Shown in pieces: positions 1-11,641 of a DNA stretch of 64,000 bases; the stretch's first letter is position 1; the number at the start of each line of letters is the position of its first letter. The DNA is taken from positions 3,049,834 to 3,113,833 of the forward strand of contig JAPTYO010000023.1 in the NCBI GenBank assembly GCA_036873135.1. Reading direction: 5' to 3'. Below the pieces are notes generated by a model. The model was not told the origin of the DNA, ran no database searches, and saw only the letters and a list, made by a program, of their open reading frames with translations. Position numbers and translations under genes: made by a program. Source of the stretch: Clarkia xantiana subsp. parviflora (lineage: Eukaryota; Streptophyta; Magnoliopsida; Myrtales; Onagraceae).

Positions 1-455
1 AAATTAAGATTAAACGAACAAATCCCAACTTTAGATAAATTCAACTAACAATTTGTGCTAGCAATTTGTTTCAAGATTTACAGTAAAAGAAATCCATCTC
101 TTGTAAATTCTAGAACTTGGGGCAATGATGCAGTTTAGTTTGTTTGCTGTTAGAATTGGACACCAATCATTGTAACTAACTAAATGACAGCAGCAAGAGC
201 TGTAAACCCGAAAAAACAAAACAGAAGAGAAGATCACATTATTATTTTTAAACTGAAATTTGTCCCACATTGTTCTCAATAAGAAAAGTTTATTGATCAT
301 CATCAATCTGCTTCTTGATTTTATTCTTGTCTTCATTTTTCTGGGTTGCAATCGCTTCTTGTTTCTTGTTCTGTTTATTACTGACACGCGAAGAAACAGA
401 GTACGAAGATCATTACTGGTGTGATTCTGTGGTTGATGGTTTAATTTTTGATTTT
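1..455. other. 5' flank of the formin gene
   Basis: AT-rich sequence upstream of the formin start codon. Open frames here are short and lack any family resemblance. It presumably holds the promoter and 5' leader of the formin gene, but no clear TATA box or repeat is visible. Confidence 0.4.
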
Positions 456-3400
456 ATGAATCAAATGATAAGAAAAGGAAGTGAATCGGTTCGTCAAATT
501 AGAACAAACGGCGGCGATAAGCGGCGGCGGCGGCAGTTTGTTCTTCTTTTTTCAGTGGTGCTCTGTTTTTTAATTTCCGGCAGCCATGGAAGGTCTACCA
601 GAGACCTGGAGTCGTTCCTCCGCCACAGAGCTAGCGTTTCACTGCCGCCGGAGCATCCCCAACAAGACACGGTACCAGGAATCTCCATCTTTCAATCAAA
701 ATTCGATTTTTTTTTTGCAAAAAAATAAAATATTAATCATCGATTCATTATTGTCGCAAAATGCAGCAGCTTCGAGGTCGAGCTTCGAGAAATCTTGTAG
801 AATTTAGTCTTCTCCCAGCTCTATCTAACTGGTTCCATGACATATTGCTCGCCGCCACGTCACCGTCGCCGTCACAATCACCATCACCATCACCATCTCC
901 ATCTCCGTCTCCATCTCCATCTCCATCTCCATCTCCATCTCCATCTCCATCTCCATCTCCATCTCCATCTCCATCTCCATCTCCATCTCCATCTCCATCT
1001 CCATCTCCATCTCCATCTCCAACTCCAACTCCAACTCCAACTCCAACTCCAACTCCAACTCCAACCCAGAAAAATGCATTAGCTCCCGCTCCGCCTCCTC
1101 GCCGGAATCCGCCAGCTCAAGCTCCGGCGACACTAAAAGAGTCGTCTGTCTTGACGGAGGCGACACCGTCGCCGCCACCTAAATGGTCCAGTTTGGTGGG
1201 AGATTCAAGTAAGAAATCCAACGATAAGTTCGTGATGATGGTGATCACCGTCACGGTAGCCGCTGTCGTGACTTTCGTCATCGCCTTCATAGCGTTCATG
1301 TGCTGTCTCTTCGGCCGAAGGAGCAAGAGAGTCGGACCGAAAGACGAATGCCCTCGGCCCAGTCCATCTGGTACTAACCAAACACCAAACTTAAAAAAAA
1401 AAAAAAAGTATTTAGTTAACCGAACATTTCCGAACCAATTAGCTATTTGGTTTTAAAAAAAAATTACATAACTAACTGTATTTATGAGTAAAATTCAACT
1501 AATTGTTTAGTTATTTACAATCGTCTTATTTTTCATTTTTTTTTATATTTAAAATCGTTGATTTAATAGGTTCTTTAAAGAAATTAGGATCCACAAGCGA
1601 GCCTGCACTGCATGTAATCACATCTGATGCGAATACTATCGACTTATCATCTACTGAAACGACAACGACAGCAACATCAGGTATGGTTCCGCCTCTAAAT
1701 TCGCCACCTGGTGCAACAACCACTTCTGTAGCTCTGCCGCCACCGCCACCACCACCGCCTGGGCCGCCACCTCCACCCCTGCCTCCAAAGCCTCGTCCAC
1801 CCGGGCCTCCACCACCACCCGTAAAGGGTGGCCGCCCTCCGGCTCCTCCTTCCAAAGCGTCTCCACCACCACCTATGCGACCTGGAAGCAGTTCATCTGG
1901 AGATTCAAACGATAGCAGTGACCTGGAAACACGGAAGACAAAGTTGAAGCCGTTCTTCTGGGATAAGGTCATGGCGAGTCCTGATCATGAGATGGTTTGG
2001 CACGATATCAAAGCAGGATCCTTCCAGTAAGTCTTTAAAAAAATAGGGTTAATAGCCAAAGTTCTACATGAATTTTGACCGTTTTAAAAATCGGTTCTCG
2101 AACTTTGGACTTTTAAATTTGCTATCTTAACTTTCAGTTTTAGACTAAAAACCTAACCCCTTCACCAGTTCACCTTGTTAGTCAAAATTTGGACGGAAAA
2201 TGCAATGTTTCGCTCAGTCTTTTTTATACCAAATACGATTGAATTACCCCTATTTATGAAACAAATCGTTACCTAAACGGATTTAACAAATCGCAACCCA
2301 CATTTTTTGTTTTCAAAGTTTCACTACCACAACTTTCGATTTTAAACTAAAAAGCTATTTATTCTGTCACATTGTCACTTGAGTGGTACATGAGGTTTGG
2401 ATGAACTAAGTTACAGATGTTTTTTTTTTGTCTGAAATTGACTAATATCATAAGGATCTCACAGGTTCAATGAGCAGAAGATGGAGTCGTTATTCGGCTA
2501 CTCTACACCCGACATGAACAAACCCGATCGTAAGAAAGATTTCGCATCGGAAAATGCAGTTCAATATATCCAAATCATCGACCCCAGAAAAGCTCAGAAT
2601 CTTTCGATTCTTTTACGGGCATTGAACGTGACTATAGACGAGGTTGTCGAATGCCTTCAAGAAGGTAAACTGAGTATACCTCGTGAAAAGTCCGTGAAAC
2701 ATTAAACACGTTTTTTAAATAATTTTTAGTATCAATATATTTTAAAATGTACAACATACATTGATAATCGCTAATTTTATATAAAATTATAGTTTAACTT
2801 TTCAAATTAACAAAATTAATCGAATATTTTTTTTGTTGTTGTCAGGAATCACCCTTCCCGTAGAACTAATTCAGACAATTCTGAAAATGGCACCGACAGA
2901 GCAAGAGGAACTGAAACTTCGAGTGTACGACGGAGATGTTTCGCAGCTCGGCCCTGCCGAGAGGTTCCTAAAGGTGCTGGTGGGCGTGCCGTTTGCATTT
3001 AAGCGTCTGGAAGCGTTGTTGTTTATGAGCATTGCGCAAGAAGAAGTTGCTACTGTTAGAGAATCCCTGACAACTTTAGAGGTGAGCTAGAGACTAAACT
3101 ACTGATTTTAGCGTTAAATTTGGTGTTTTAAACAACAAAAATATGTTATTTGATACTTAATTAGAAAAAAATATTTTTATTTCGTAATTTTAAGAAAAAA
3201 AAAATGAAAATTAACCAATCGATAGTTAGACACCAAATATCAACATTTTAAATCTAGTAAGCAGTTATCAACATATCATATATTTGAGACTATTTTTATG
3301 TTTTTAATCTTAATAATTTGGTGAGCTAAATTCAAGTTCATTATTCCACACTTTTAGTAATTTATTTATCAGTATTTGAAGGTATAAATGTATACTCAAT

Positions 3401-3894
3401 TTGATCATCTTAATTTTCGCAAAACTGTACTACTAGTTGCGCAAGAAATTGCTAGCCCTATAATATGGACATTCACTATGTGTCCATTTGAAAATCTAAA
3501 TCTCACATGAACTTTGTAGGTTGCTTGTGGTAAGCTCAAGAACAGCAGGCTTTTCCTCAAGCTCCTAGAAGCCGTCTTAAAAACCGGTAACCGAATGAAC
3601 AACGGCACGTACCGTGGCGGTGCACAAGCGTTCAAACTAGACACGCTCTTGAAATTGTCCGATGTTAAAGGAGCCGATGGCAAGACGACGCTCTTGCATT
3701 TCGTGGTTCAGGAAACCATCCGCTCTGAAGGAGCCCGAGCCGTTCGGATAGCTAGCTCGAGCGAGACCGCATCAAATTTGAGCTCCTCCGAGAACGGTAG
3801 CCACGATCCGACTGAGCATTACCGAAGCCTTGGCTTGCAAGTAAGAGTTTTTAAAAATAGAAAACTTGAAAAAAATTCACAGTATATTTAAAAA

Positions 3895-3947
<53 letters not shown>

Positions 3948-4797
3948 GATTCAGATCCTCTGTCACACTCTTCCTACCCTAGATCGTGCCCCACCATTGT
4001 GATTTGACACGTGTCCCTAATTTAATTAATTTTGTATTTTCCGAAAAACCTATTAAGATTGTGAACCCTAGAAGAAAAATATTAAAATTAAAGATTACGT
4101 GTCAAGATCACAACGGTGGGGTACGATATGAAGTATGATGAGTGGGGCATGTGATCTGCATCCCCGTATATCAGACTATCAACAATTTTTTTCAACTGCT
4201 TTTCTTCTAGTATTCAAGGCTCTTTATTTTGGTGGCGTATATGATAAGATATAATGAGTAAATAATGTAATGTAGGTGGTTTCGGGGCTAAGCTCGGAGC
4301 TCCAAGATGTTAAAAGAGCGGCAGTTATCGATACCGAATCAGTATCAGGCGTCGTCGGGAAACTCAAGCACTCGTTGTCAAAGGCTCGGTCATTCCTCGA
4401 CAGTGAAATGAAGACAATGGAAGAAGCACAAAGATTTTGCGACGCTTTAGCTAGATTTGTAGAGCATATGGAAGCTGATGTTGACTTGCTGTCCGAGGAA
4501 GAGAAGAGGATTACGACTTTGGTGGCAAGCACGGCAGATTACTTCCATGGAAGTGCGGGAAAATCGGAAGGATTGCGGCTTTTCGCGGTTGTTCGTGATT
4601 TCTTGCAGATGTTGGATAAAGCGTGTAGAGAAGTAGAGTTGGCTAAGAAGGCTAATCAAAACACATCTAATCAAGAAAATCGAAATCCCTCTCCCAAAAC
4701 GCGGTCTCGGCCAAAGAGTGTCTTTCCCGCGATTGCAGAACGGAAGATGAACGATTTGAGTTTGGAATCATCTAAAGATGAAGGCAAAATTCCGTGA
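456..4797 (+). CDS. FH: Class I formin (AtFH3-like), membrane-anchored actin nucleator
   Basis: Nucleates and elongates actin filaments at the plasma membrane. My exon model is 456-671, 767-1370, 1570-2026, 2465-2664, 2846-3081, 3520-3840 and 4276-4797. All junctions are GT/AG with matching phase, giving 851 aa. The N-terminus has a basic stretch and a hydrophobic signal segment (about residues 27-45). Next come a long Ser-Pro/Thr-Pro run (exon 2), a single membrane span (about 227-254), a cytosolic polyproline FH1 region (exon 3) and FH2 from about residue 399 to about 800. Hallmarks are LKPFFWDKV, the GNRMN signature in exon 6 and ADYFHG in exon 7. The order signal-Pro-rich-TM-FH1-FH2 is that of plant class I formins. 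The FH2 part resembles Arabidopsis FH3 as I remember it. The start ATG at 456 precedes the signal segment; a second ATG is at 465. Exon 1/2 joining is the least certain part. Confidence 0.9.
860..1066 (+). repeat. (TCTCCA)n hexanucleotide run coding Ser-Pro/Thr-Pro
   Basis: About 200 bases of near-perfect 6-bp repeats in formin exon 2. They code an SPSP run followed by a TPTP run. Because the unit is 6 bp the frame stays open on all readings, which explains long spurious open frames on both strands. In secreted plant proteins, SP/TP repeats of this kind are typical sites for hydroxyproline arabinogalactan glycosylation. Confidence 0.9.
2046..2460. mobile_element. Degenerate GGGTTAA-type inverted-repeat element in formin intron 3
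   Basis: The left edge reads AGGGTTAATAGCCAAAG. The right part shares the motif TTTCACTACC...AACTTTCGATTTTAAACTAAAAAG with the element in terpene synthase intron 6. No clean target duplication was found, so the boundaries are approximate. Confidence 0.4.
3899..3945. repeat. (TA)n microsatellite in formin intron 6
   Basis: Uninterrupted TA dinucleotides just downstream of exon 6. Confidence 0.95.
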
Positions 4798-4842
4798 TCG
4801 CAGTTCGTTGATCATTATGTAATGAATACAGTTACTCCTATA

Positions 4843-5267
4843 TGTTAGCTAGTTAGTTAGAAGTCTGTTATACTACCTACTAATGTATACGTCAGGTATT
4901 TGTACAGTTGAGATGTGAACTAAGAAATACATTTTACTCGATTTTAAAAAATCTATGAAATGGTATCAGAGCTAGTATGATTTCCTTCTGCAGTTTTCCT
5001 CAATTAGATCAGTCTCTAGCGATTTAAGCGATTCTTCATCATTTCCGTTGTCGGTCCTGATTGCGATGACAAAATCTTATTCATATATTACAAATTTGAC
5101 ATCACAACCATTCTCATCGAGAGTTGTCATCCAAATAAAGCAGTGCACCATTTGCCCTCTTGCAAAATAGTCTAGACTTTTTTTTTTTTTCTCATAATGA
5201 TTCTTATGCTTCTAAACATTTTAATCCAGTACATTTAGATGTGTGAGGACCTTATAGGACTCGTACT
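4843..5267 (+). mobile_element. Copia LTR end, primer-binding site and start of leader/gag (remnant)
   Basis: Starts with TGTTAGCTAGTTAG, which looks like the start of a copia LTR. It ends in a stretch leading to TGGTATCAGAGCT at 4961-4973, the standard copia primer-binding site complementary to initiator tRNA-Met. After it comes a leader with an ATG near 5066 and a few gag-like codons. The remnant stops where the minus-strand copia element inserted at 5268. It lies only 46 bases after the formin stop codon, so it may supply the formin 3' end. Confidence 0.6.
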
Positions 5268-5605
5268 TGACAAATTTGACCATGCTCTGTGAATCAAAAC
5301 CCTAGAACGAAGAACACGAAGTAACGAGAGGAGAATAGAATGTGGACAGTCAATTGCGGATCATTGAACTTGGTTCCTTCCCTTGGCAAGTTCTCACCTT
5401 ATAACCACTAAGAATCAGGTTTTATCCCACAAATATTACAACTGAAGGAACAATTCCTAATGTTTAACCAAAGCAACAAATAAGTCCCCAAAAATATACA
5501 TGGGCCATAAATCCAACAATGGGCCAAACACAACCCAACAAACTAAACTAACAAATTAAACAAATAACCCAAAGAAATAAAGCAGCCCAGATTCGCTCCT
5601 TAACA
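5268..5605 (-). repeat. copia-1 3' LTR
   Basis: Begins TGACAAATTTGAC and ends CTTAACA on the plus strand. In element orientation it starts TGTTAAGG. Pair of 10528-10877. Confidence 0.9.
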
Positions 5606-5614
5606 CTCCCCCTG
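5606..5614 (-). other. copia-1 polypurine tract
   Basis: On the minus strand AGGGGGAGT directly precedes the 3' LTR start TGTTAAGG, the expected site of plus-strand DNA priming. Confidence 0.8.
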
Positions 5615-8600
5615 AATCTGGGAGTCTTTAATACCACCAGTCATCTTGACAAAGAAGATATCCTTCATGCCAAGTCCATCCATAAGACGATAATGATCCT
5701 GGTTGCAAAGTGGCTTGGTGAACAAATCAGCCAACTGGTCCCCTGTTTTAACATACCTAAGCTGCACAATATTTTCAAGCAATTTATCACGAATAACATG
5801 GAAGTCAACTTCTATATGCTTAGCACGTTCATGAAAAACAGGGTTACTAGCAATCTGAATAGCAGCCTTGTTATCACAATGCAGAATAGAAGGCTTAATC
5901 TGTTTGAAACCTAACTCATCAAGCAATCCCCTAAGCCAAATAATTTCAGACAATAAAAGAGCAATACTCCTATATTCGGCTTCAGCAGAAGATTTGGAAA
6001 CAGTGGACTGTTTCTTAACCTTCCAAGATATAAGGGAAGAACCTAACTTGACACAATAACCAGAAACAGACATTCTACTTACCATACACCCAGCCCAGTC
6101 AGAATCACAATACCCTAGTAACTCAGGATCTGAAGCAGCAGATAAAAGAGTGCCTTTACCTGGATCTCGTTTAATGTACCTAACCACCCTTTGTGCTGCT
6201 TGAAAATGAGACCATTTAGGGTCTTTCATGTACTGAATCAGGTGCTGAACTGCAAAACATATGTCAGACCTGGTAATAGTCAAATAAAGGAGCTTCCCTA
6301 TCAGCTTTCTATATGAGTTTGCATCATTTAGGGGAATATCATTAGTTTTAACACCCAAATGTTGATCGTAAGCACGAGAAGTTAACTTGGGTTTGGAAGC
6401 TGCTAAACCAACACTAGAAATTAATTCCAAGGCATACTTTCTCTGTGACATAACAATACCAGATCTAGAAACCTCAATACCAAGAAAATACTTGAGCTCA
6501 CTAAGATCCTTCATTTTGAAATTCTGTTCTAACACAACTTTCAATTCTGCAACCAGTGAACTGTTATTACCAGTTATCAAAAGATCATCGACATAAACCA
6601 AGAGTATAACAATCTGATCACCAATACTTTTAGTAAACATGGAGTAATCATGCTTGGAATGAGAATAACCAGCAAGAATAAGAGAATCACGCAGTTTGAC
6701 ATTCTATTGCCTACTAGCCTGTTTCAATCCATAGAGGGATTTGTGTAATCTGCAGACTAAGGAGTCTAAATGCTCCCCTTGGTTACCAAATCCCTGAGGA
6801 AAAGTCATATAGACTTCCTCATCCAAATCTCCCTGTAAAAAGGTATTGTATACATCAATCTGGAATAAAGGCCATTGATAAATAGCAGCCAAAGCAAGAA
6901 TAAACCTAACAGTGTTCATTTTAGCAACATGAGAGAAAGTCTCATGGTAGTCTACCCCATATTTCTGTTTAAAACCTTTAGCAACTAAACGAGTTTTATG
7001 ACGTTCAAGACTACCATCAGATTTATATTTCAATTTGTAATCCCATTTGCAACCAATTGCCACCTTACCTTTGGGAAGTAGGACCAAAGCCCAAGTCCCA
7101 TAATCCTGGAGAGCTTGAATTTCATCCTGCATAGCAAGAATCCATTCTTTTCTCTTACTAGCTTCTTGATAACTGTGAGGTTCAACTAAAACAGACATAC
7201 CGGTTAGATAACATCGATATGGAACAGAAATATGTTCATAAGATATTGAGTTCCCAATCGGATATAATGCAGAAGACCCACTCAAATCATAATGTGTGGT
7301 CCAAATAGCATGATACAATCCTCTTTCCGCTGAGCCCCCTTTCCCCTCGGTCCACAGAGACAAAATGTAGGACCGATTGGAATATCATAAAAATGATAGA
7401 AATTGAATCACTTTTTTGAGATTCTATACAAAATCCCATAAGTCTAAGTAGCGTTTCTCAATTCCTTTACATATCTGTTACAAATTCAAATTTGAGTATC
7501 CAAGAAGTCTCTTTTTTACTCCGTTGAGATGCATTTGATACATTACATATGTGGATTGACTTACAAAATTTCATGTGATTCAGTAAACAGAGGCTTAACA
7601 GCCCTTCCAGATCTAGTTTGCTGAATAGCCCTACCAGAACTGGATTGCTCAATATCAATAATCTGTGGGTCAATAATATGAGGCTCAGATTCAAGATCAT
7701 CACCATCAGAGTCAGAGAAATACCCATCATGTGGATCATTTGAGACAGGGCCATCAGTATCCTCTATAAGATCATCATCTGGTATATGAGGGTCATTATG
7801 AGCATCATTTCCCTCAGATTGAATAATGCAATCAGAAATATCACAGGGATCAGCAACATAATTGAAGTCAAGGAACGTTGTTGGCTCAGTAAGTTTACCA
7901 CTCTCAAAAGGGAAGACATTTTCATTAAAAATAACATCCCTACTAACAAAGAAACGATCATGTATGATATCATAAAGTCTGTAACCCTTTTGAGACTCAG
8001 AGTAACCCATTAAAACAGCAGCAACAACTCTGGATGCAAACTTATCTGAAACAATCAAGTTCTTTGAATAACACAGACACCGAAAAACCTTTAAATGAGA
8101 TATGCTAGGTTCTTTATTTCTCAAAACTTCCAAAGGGCTTTTTCCATTTAAAACTTGAGTAGGCATTAAGTTAATTAGATAACAAGCAATTTTAATGCAC
8201 TCTCCCCAAAAACGATTAGGAATAAAACCCTGTATTTTTAAGGCTCTAGCTATCTCAAGTAAGTGTCTGTGTTTTCTCTCCACTCTGCCATTTTGCTGGG
8301 GAGTGTAGGGACAGGAACTCTGATGGAGAATTCCTAATTTTGTAAAAAATATTTTAACATGATCATTAAAGAATTCCCCACCATTATCAGTTCTAAAAGA
8401 TTTCACAACTCTGTTATACTGAGTTTTAATCATAGTAATGAAATCTCTAATAACAATGAAAACATCAGACTTGAATTGTAATAATTGAACCCAGATAACA
8501 CGAGTATGATCATCAACCATTGTAAGAAAAAAAAATCTTTTATTATCATAAGTAGAACATTGATAGGGACCCCAAACATCACAATGAACAAGATCAGCAA

Positions 8601-10317
8601 AGGATTCAGCTCTGGAGCTAGAAGTGGGAAAAGAAGATCTAATATGTTTAGCCTGAGGACAAATGGTGCAATATTCCAAAGAAGCGCCTTTATTCTTAAG
8701 AAAATCTAAGGCAGTAACAGACTGTAAAGTTTTGGCTGAGGCATGACCAAATCTCTTGTGCCAAATCATGACCTTATTGCTAATAGTATTGGAAACCACA
8801 GAAGCTGCCTGTACAGTAGGTTTAAAGAAGTACAAGCCTGGGTTTTCTTCACCACTCCCAAGGACCTTCTCACTTGAGAGGTCCTGCAGAATAGCATATT
8901 TAGGATAAAAAATTGCAGAATAGTTCAGTTGTTTTGTAATTTGAGAAACAGAAAGTAAGTTGTATTGAAACTCAGGAATGTAAAGAACATTCTGCAATGT
9001 TTTTCCAGGTTTAAAAGGATGAATTCCATACTATAAACACAAGGGGAAAAACCATTTGGTAAATGTACTTTAGTTCCAGAAACATCTATCCTATCAGTTA
9101 ACCAAGCAGCTCTACTTGTCATGTGATTTGTGGCACCAGTATCTAAAATCCATTGATTTTTCAAATCATATAAAGAAGAAGATAAAGATATACCAGCAGT
9201 GTTCGCCTTAGCATTAGGAGCAGCAGCAACACCTGCTTGAAGGGCAGTGCTACCAGGATGTCCCATGCTTGTCAAGAACTTCTCAAACTGATCAGGTGTA
9301 AATGTAATCCCCCCATTAAGAGCATCAACCAGGGTCATCTCAGCAACAGAGTTGGAAACATCACCAATCTCAGAAGAGGCAATATTTGCTTTAAGACCTC
9401 CAATCTTGTTCTTCATTTGCTCCTTATACTTGAAGCACATATCCTTGACATGTCCATTTCTCTTGCAAAATTCACAGCCCTTAGCAAAACAACGATCAAT
9501 AGTGTGTCCTTTCTTGTTACAGAATGAACACTCCAAATTAGGGTTCCCTTTGGGCTTATCAGAAAAGTTTGTAAGATTTCTAGAGAAAATATTGACAGAA
9601 CCAGCAATGTCAGAAGTAATAGTCTTCTGGCTTTCCTCTTGCATTAGGAGGTTGTAAGCTTGGTTAACCGTGGTCCGTAGGCAAAGGAGTCCAGATGAGC
9701 AAACTACTTCTAACACCAGAGTAGTTATCATTAAGCTCCATTAAAAATTGAAAAAGCCTCTGAGTATCCTTGTGATCAACATATTTCTTGAAATCACCAT
9801 GATCAATACGAGGTAAAGCAGAAACCGCATCATATTCAGCCCAAAGTAACCTTAATTTGGTGAGGAAAGTGGATACTGAATCAAGGCCCTGCCGAGTCAA
9901 ACAAATTTCTCTATGCAATTGGTAAGACCTTGATCCAACAACCTTATCAAACCTCTCATTAAGATCTTCCCAGGCCAAAAGAGCACTATCAATATACATA
10001 ATAGAGCTGGCAAGATCCTTTGAAAGAGAATTCAAAATCCATCTGAAAACCACCACATCACATCGATCCCATTGGTGATGAAATTTGGAATCGTAATCTG
10101 ATCGCTTACAAGTACCAGTAACAAAACCGAGTTTATTCCTTCCTAAAAGAAAGAATCGCAGAGCGCGACTCCACATAGCGTAATCGTTGGTACCAGTAAG
10201 GATGATAGACACATGTGAGTTTCCAGAATTATCACTTACATGCAAGAAAAGAGGGTGGAACGAGTCTACCGTAGTCATAGGTGAGGTGAGAGATGAGTTG
10301 TTGCCTTCGCTCGTCAT
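5615..10317 (-). pseudogene. copia-1 gag-pol polyprotein, broken
   Basis: Read from 10317 downward. Gag begins at the ATG at 10317. Two zinc-knuckle-like CxxC...H...C motifs lie near 9440-9530, protease WILDTGATNHMT near 9140, and integrase with CDVWGPY and TDNGGEFF at 8997-7561. Reverse transcriptase follows (KTRLVAKGF, 7363-6704; YVDDLLITGNN, from 6640), then RNase H ending near 5600. Domain order PR-IN-RT-RH is that of Ty1-copia. It is broken by frame changes near 9665-9731, near 9020 and between 7561 and 7363, and by an in-frame TAG near 6704 where the family has Trp (ASRQ*NVKL). The active-site motifs remain, so decay looks moderate. Confidence 0.9.
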
Positions 10318-10514
10318 TGTCGAAGAAGATCAAGCCAAAAAAGGTCGATTCGATCTCAGGGAGCAAGAAGAAACTGAATCGTCACAATGCGAACAGAAAC
10401 TCCGGGAATCACGAACAATCGAACAGATCTCTAAACAACGATTCGAAATATCGGCGCAACGACAAAACACCAGGAAGAAGAGAGCATCAGAAACGTAAGG
10501 CGATAAGGCATTTA

Positions 10515-10527
10515 GGCTCTGATACCA
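10515..10527 (-). other. copia-1 primer-binding site
   Basis: Minus strand TGGTATCAGAGCC directly after the 5' LTR, complementary to the initiator tRNA-Met 3' half. Confidence 0.9.
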
Positions 10528-10877
10528 TAACAAATTTGACCATGCTCTGTGAATCAAAACCCTAGAACGAAGAACACGAAGTAACGAGAGGAGAATAGAA
10601 TGTTGACAGTCAATTGCGGATCATTGAACTTGGTTCCTTCATTTGGCAAGTTCTCACCTTATAACCACTAAGGGAAACCCAAACGAATCAGGTTTTACCC
10701 CACAAATATTACAACTGAAGGAACAGTTCCTAAAGTTTAACCAAAGCAACAAATAAGTCCCCAAAAATATACACGGGCCATAAATCCAATTATGGGCCAA
10801 ACACAACCCAACAAACTAAACTAACAAATCAAACAAATAACCCAAAAAATAAAGCAGCCCAGATTCACTCCTTAACA
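10528..10877 (-). repeat. copia-1 5' LTR
   Basis: Pair of 5268-5605. It carries AAGGGAAACCCAAACGAATC where the other LTR has AAGAATC. Confidence 0.9.
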
Positions 10878-11641
10878 ATACTATTAGATAAAAAATAAAG
10901 CAGCCCAAATTTCTATCAAAGTTTTTTTTTTTGAATAATATGCTAACTTAGGTTTCACTTAGTGGACAAACCGTTTGTTATTATTATTATTTTTTTAACA
11001 ATTTGCTAGCTTAAATTTCGCTTTGTAAACAAATTACGAACTCATATTTCTTTATGTGGACATTTTTCTAACACTGGTTTTCGTTTTGTGAACAATTTCC
11101 TATCTACCAAATTGTATACAAAATGAAACTAGACTTAGGAAATTCTCCACAAAGTGAAACCTGAACTACCAAATCGTCCAAAAAGATATTCAACTATTAA
11201 AATGTCCACAAAACGAAATCCAAGCTAAAACTCATACAAAAAGAACTTCAAATAACAATTTATTCGATGTTCAAATTTGAGCTAGCAATTTACAAAATCA
11301 CTTTGATAAAAATAATTTAGCCTATTTCTTAACCTACTTATAAAAGTGTACATTTTCACTTCCTTCAAATCTGATTCATTCTCTCCTACTCTAGTTAGAG
11401 CTGCAAATTCGAGTATATTTACAGTAGACTTTATTTTAACAAAACCTTAAAAAAAAAATATTACTAGGAAGAAATGTTGAACTAGTTATGGTGTACGCGA
11501 CTGAGTTAGTCTTAATTCAATTTAAGTACCTAACTTTATATCAACTATAAACCGGAGCAAATGATTGGTGCAATACAAACAACAATCTGCATATAGAAAA
11601 GTTACTTGAAATGCAGAATACTATTACACTCGATCGACATG
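10878..11641. repeat. Intergenic DNA with a degenerate inverted-repeat element
   Basis: About 10930-11300 consists of opposing arms. GCTAACTTAGGTTTCAC on the left is mirrored by CTCCACAAAGTGAAACCTGA on the right, a foldback pattern. The rest (11300-11641) is AT-rich and would include the 3' UTR of the terpene synthase. No gene seen. Confidence 0.4.

Larger units (their letters stand above)
5268..10877 (-). mobile_element. Full-length Ty1-copia retrotransposon, copia-1
   Basis: Two LTRs (5268-5605 and 10528-10877) flank a gag-pol region read on the minus strand. The primer-binding site and polypurine tract are in the right places. Flanking pentamers GTACT (left) and ATACT (right) match at 4 of 5 positions, as expected for a target duplication with one change. 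By eye the LTRs differ by roughly 15 substitutions and one indel of about 13 bp, so this is not a recent insertion. It is inserted into an older copia remnant. Confidence 0.9.

Noticed and set aside
315..455. Upstream extension of the formin N-terminus
   Set aside because: Would need a non-ATG start at 315; the ATG at 456 is the first suitable start before the signal segment.
825..1178. Minus-strand and alternative-frame long ORFs over the formin repeat (Glu-Met or His-Leu runs)
   Set aside because: Shadows of the hexanucleotide repeat; the plus-strand SPSP frame is spliced to the formin domains.
1526..1972. Gly-rich minus-strand ORF
   Set aside because: Complement of the formin polyproline FH1 exon; no start context or homology.
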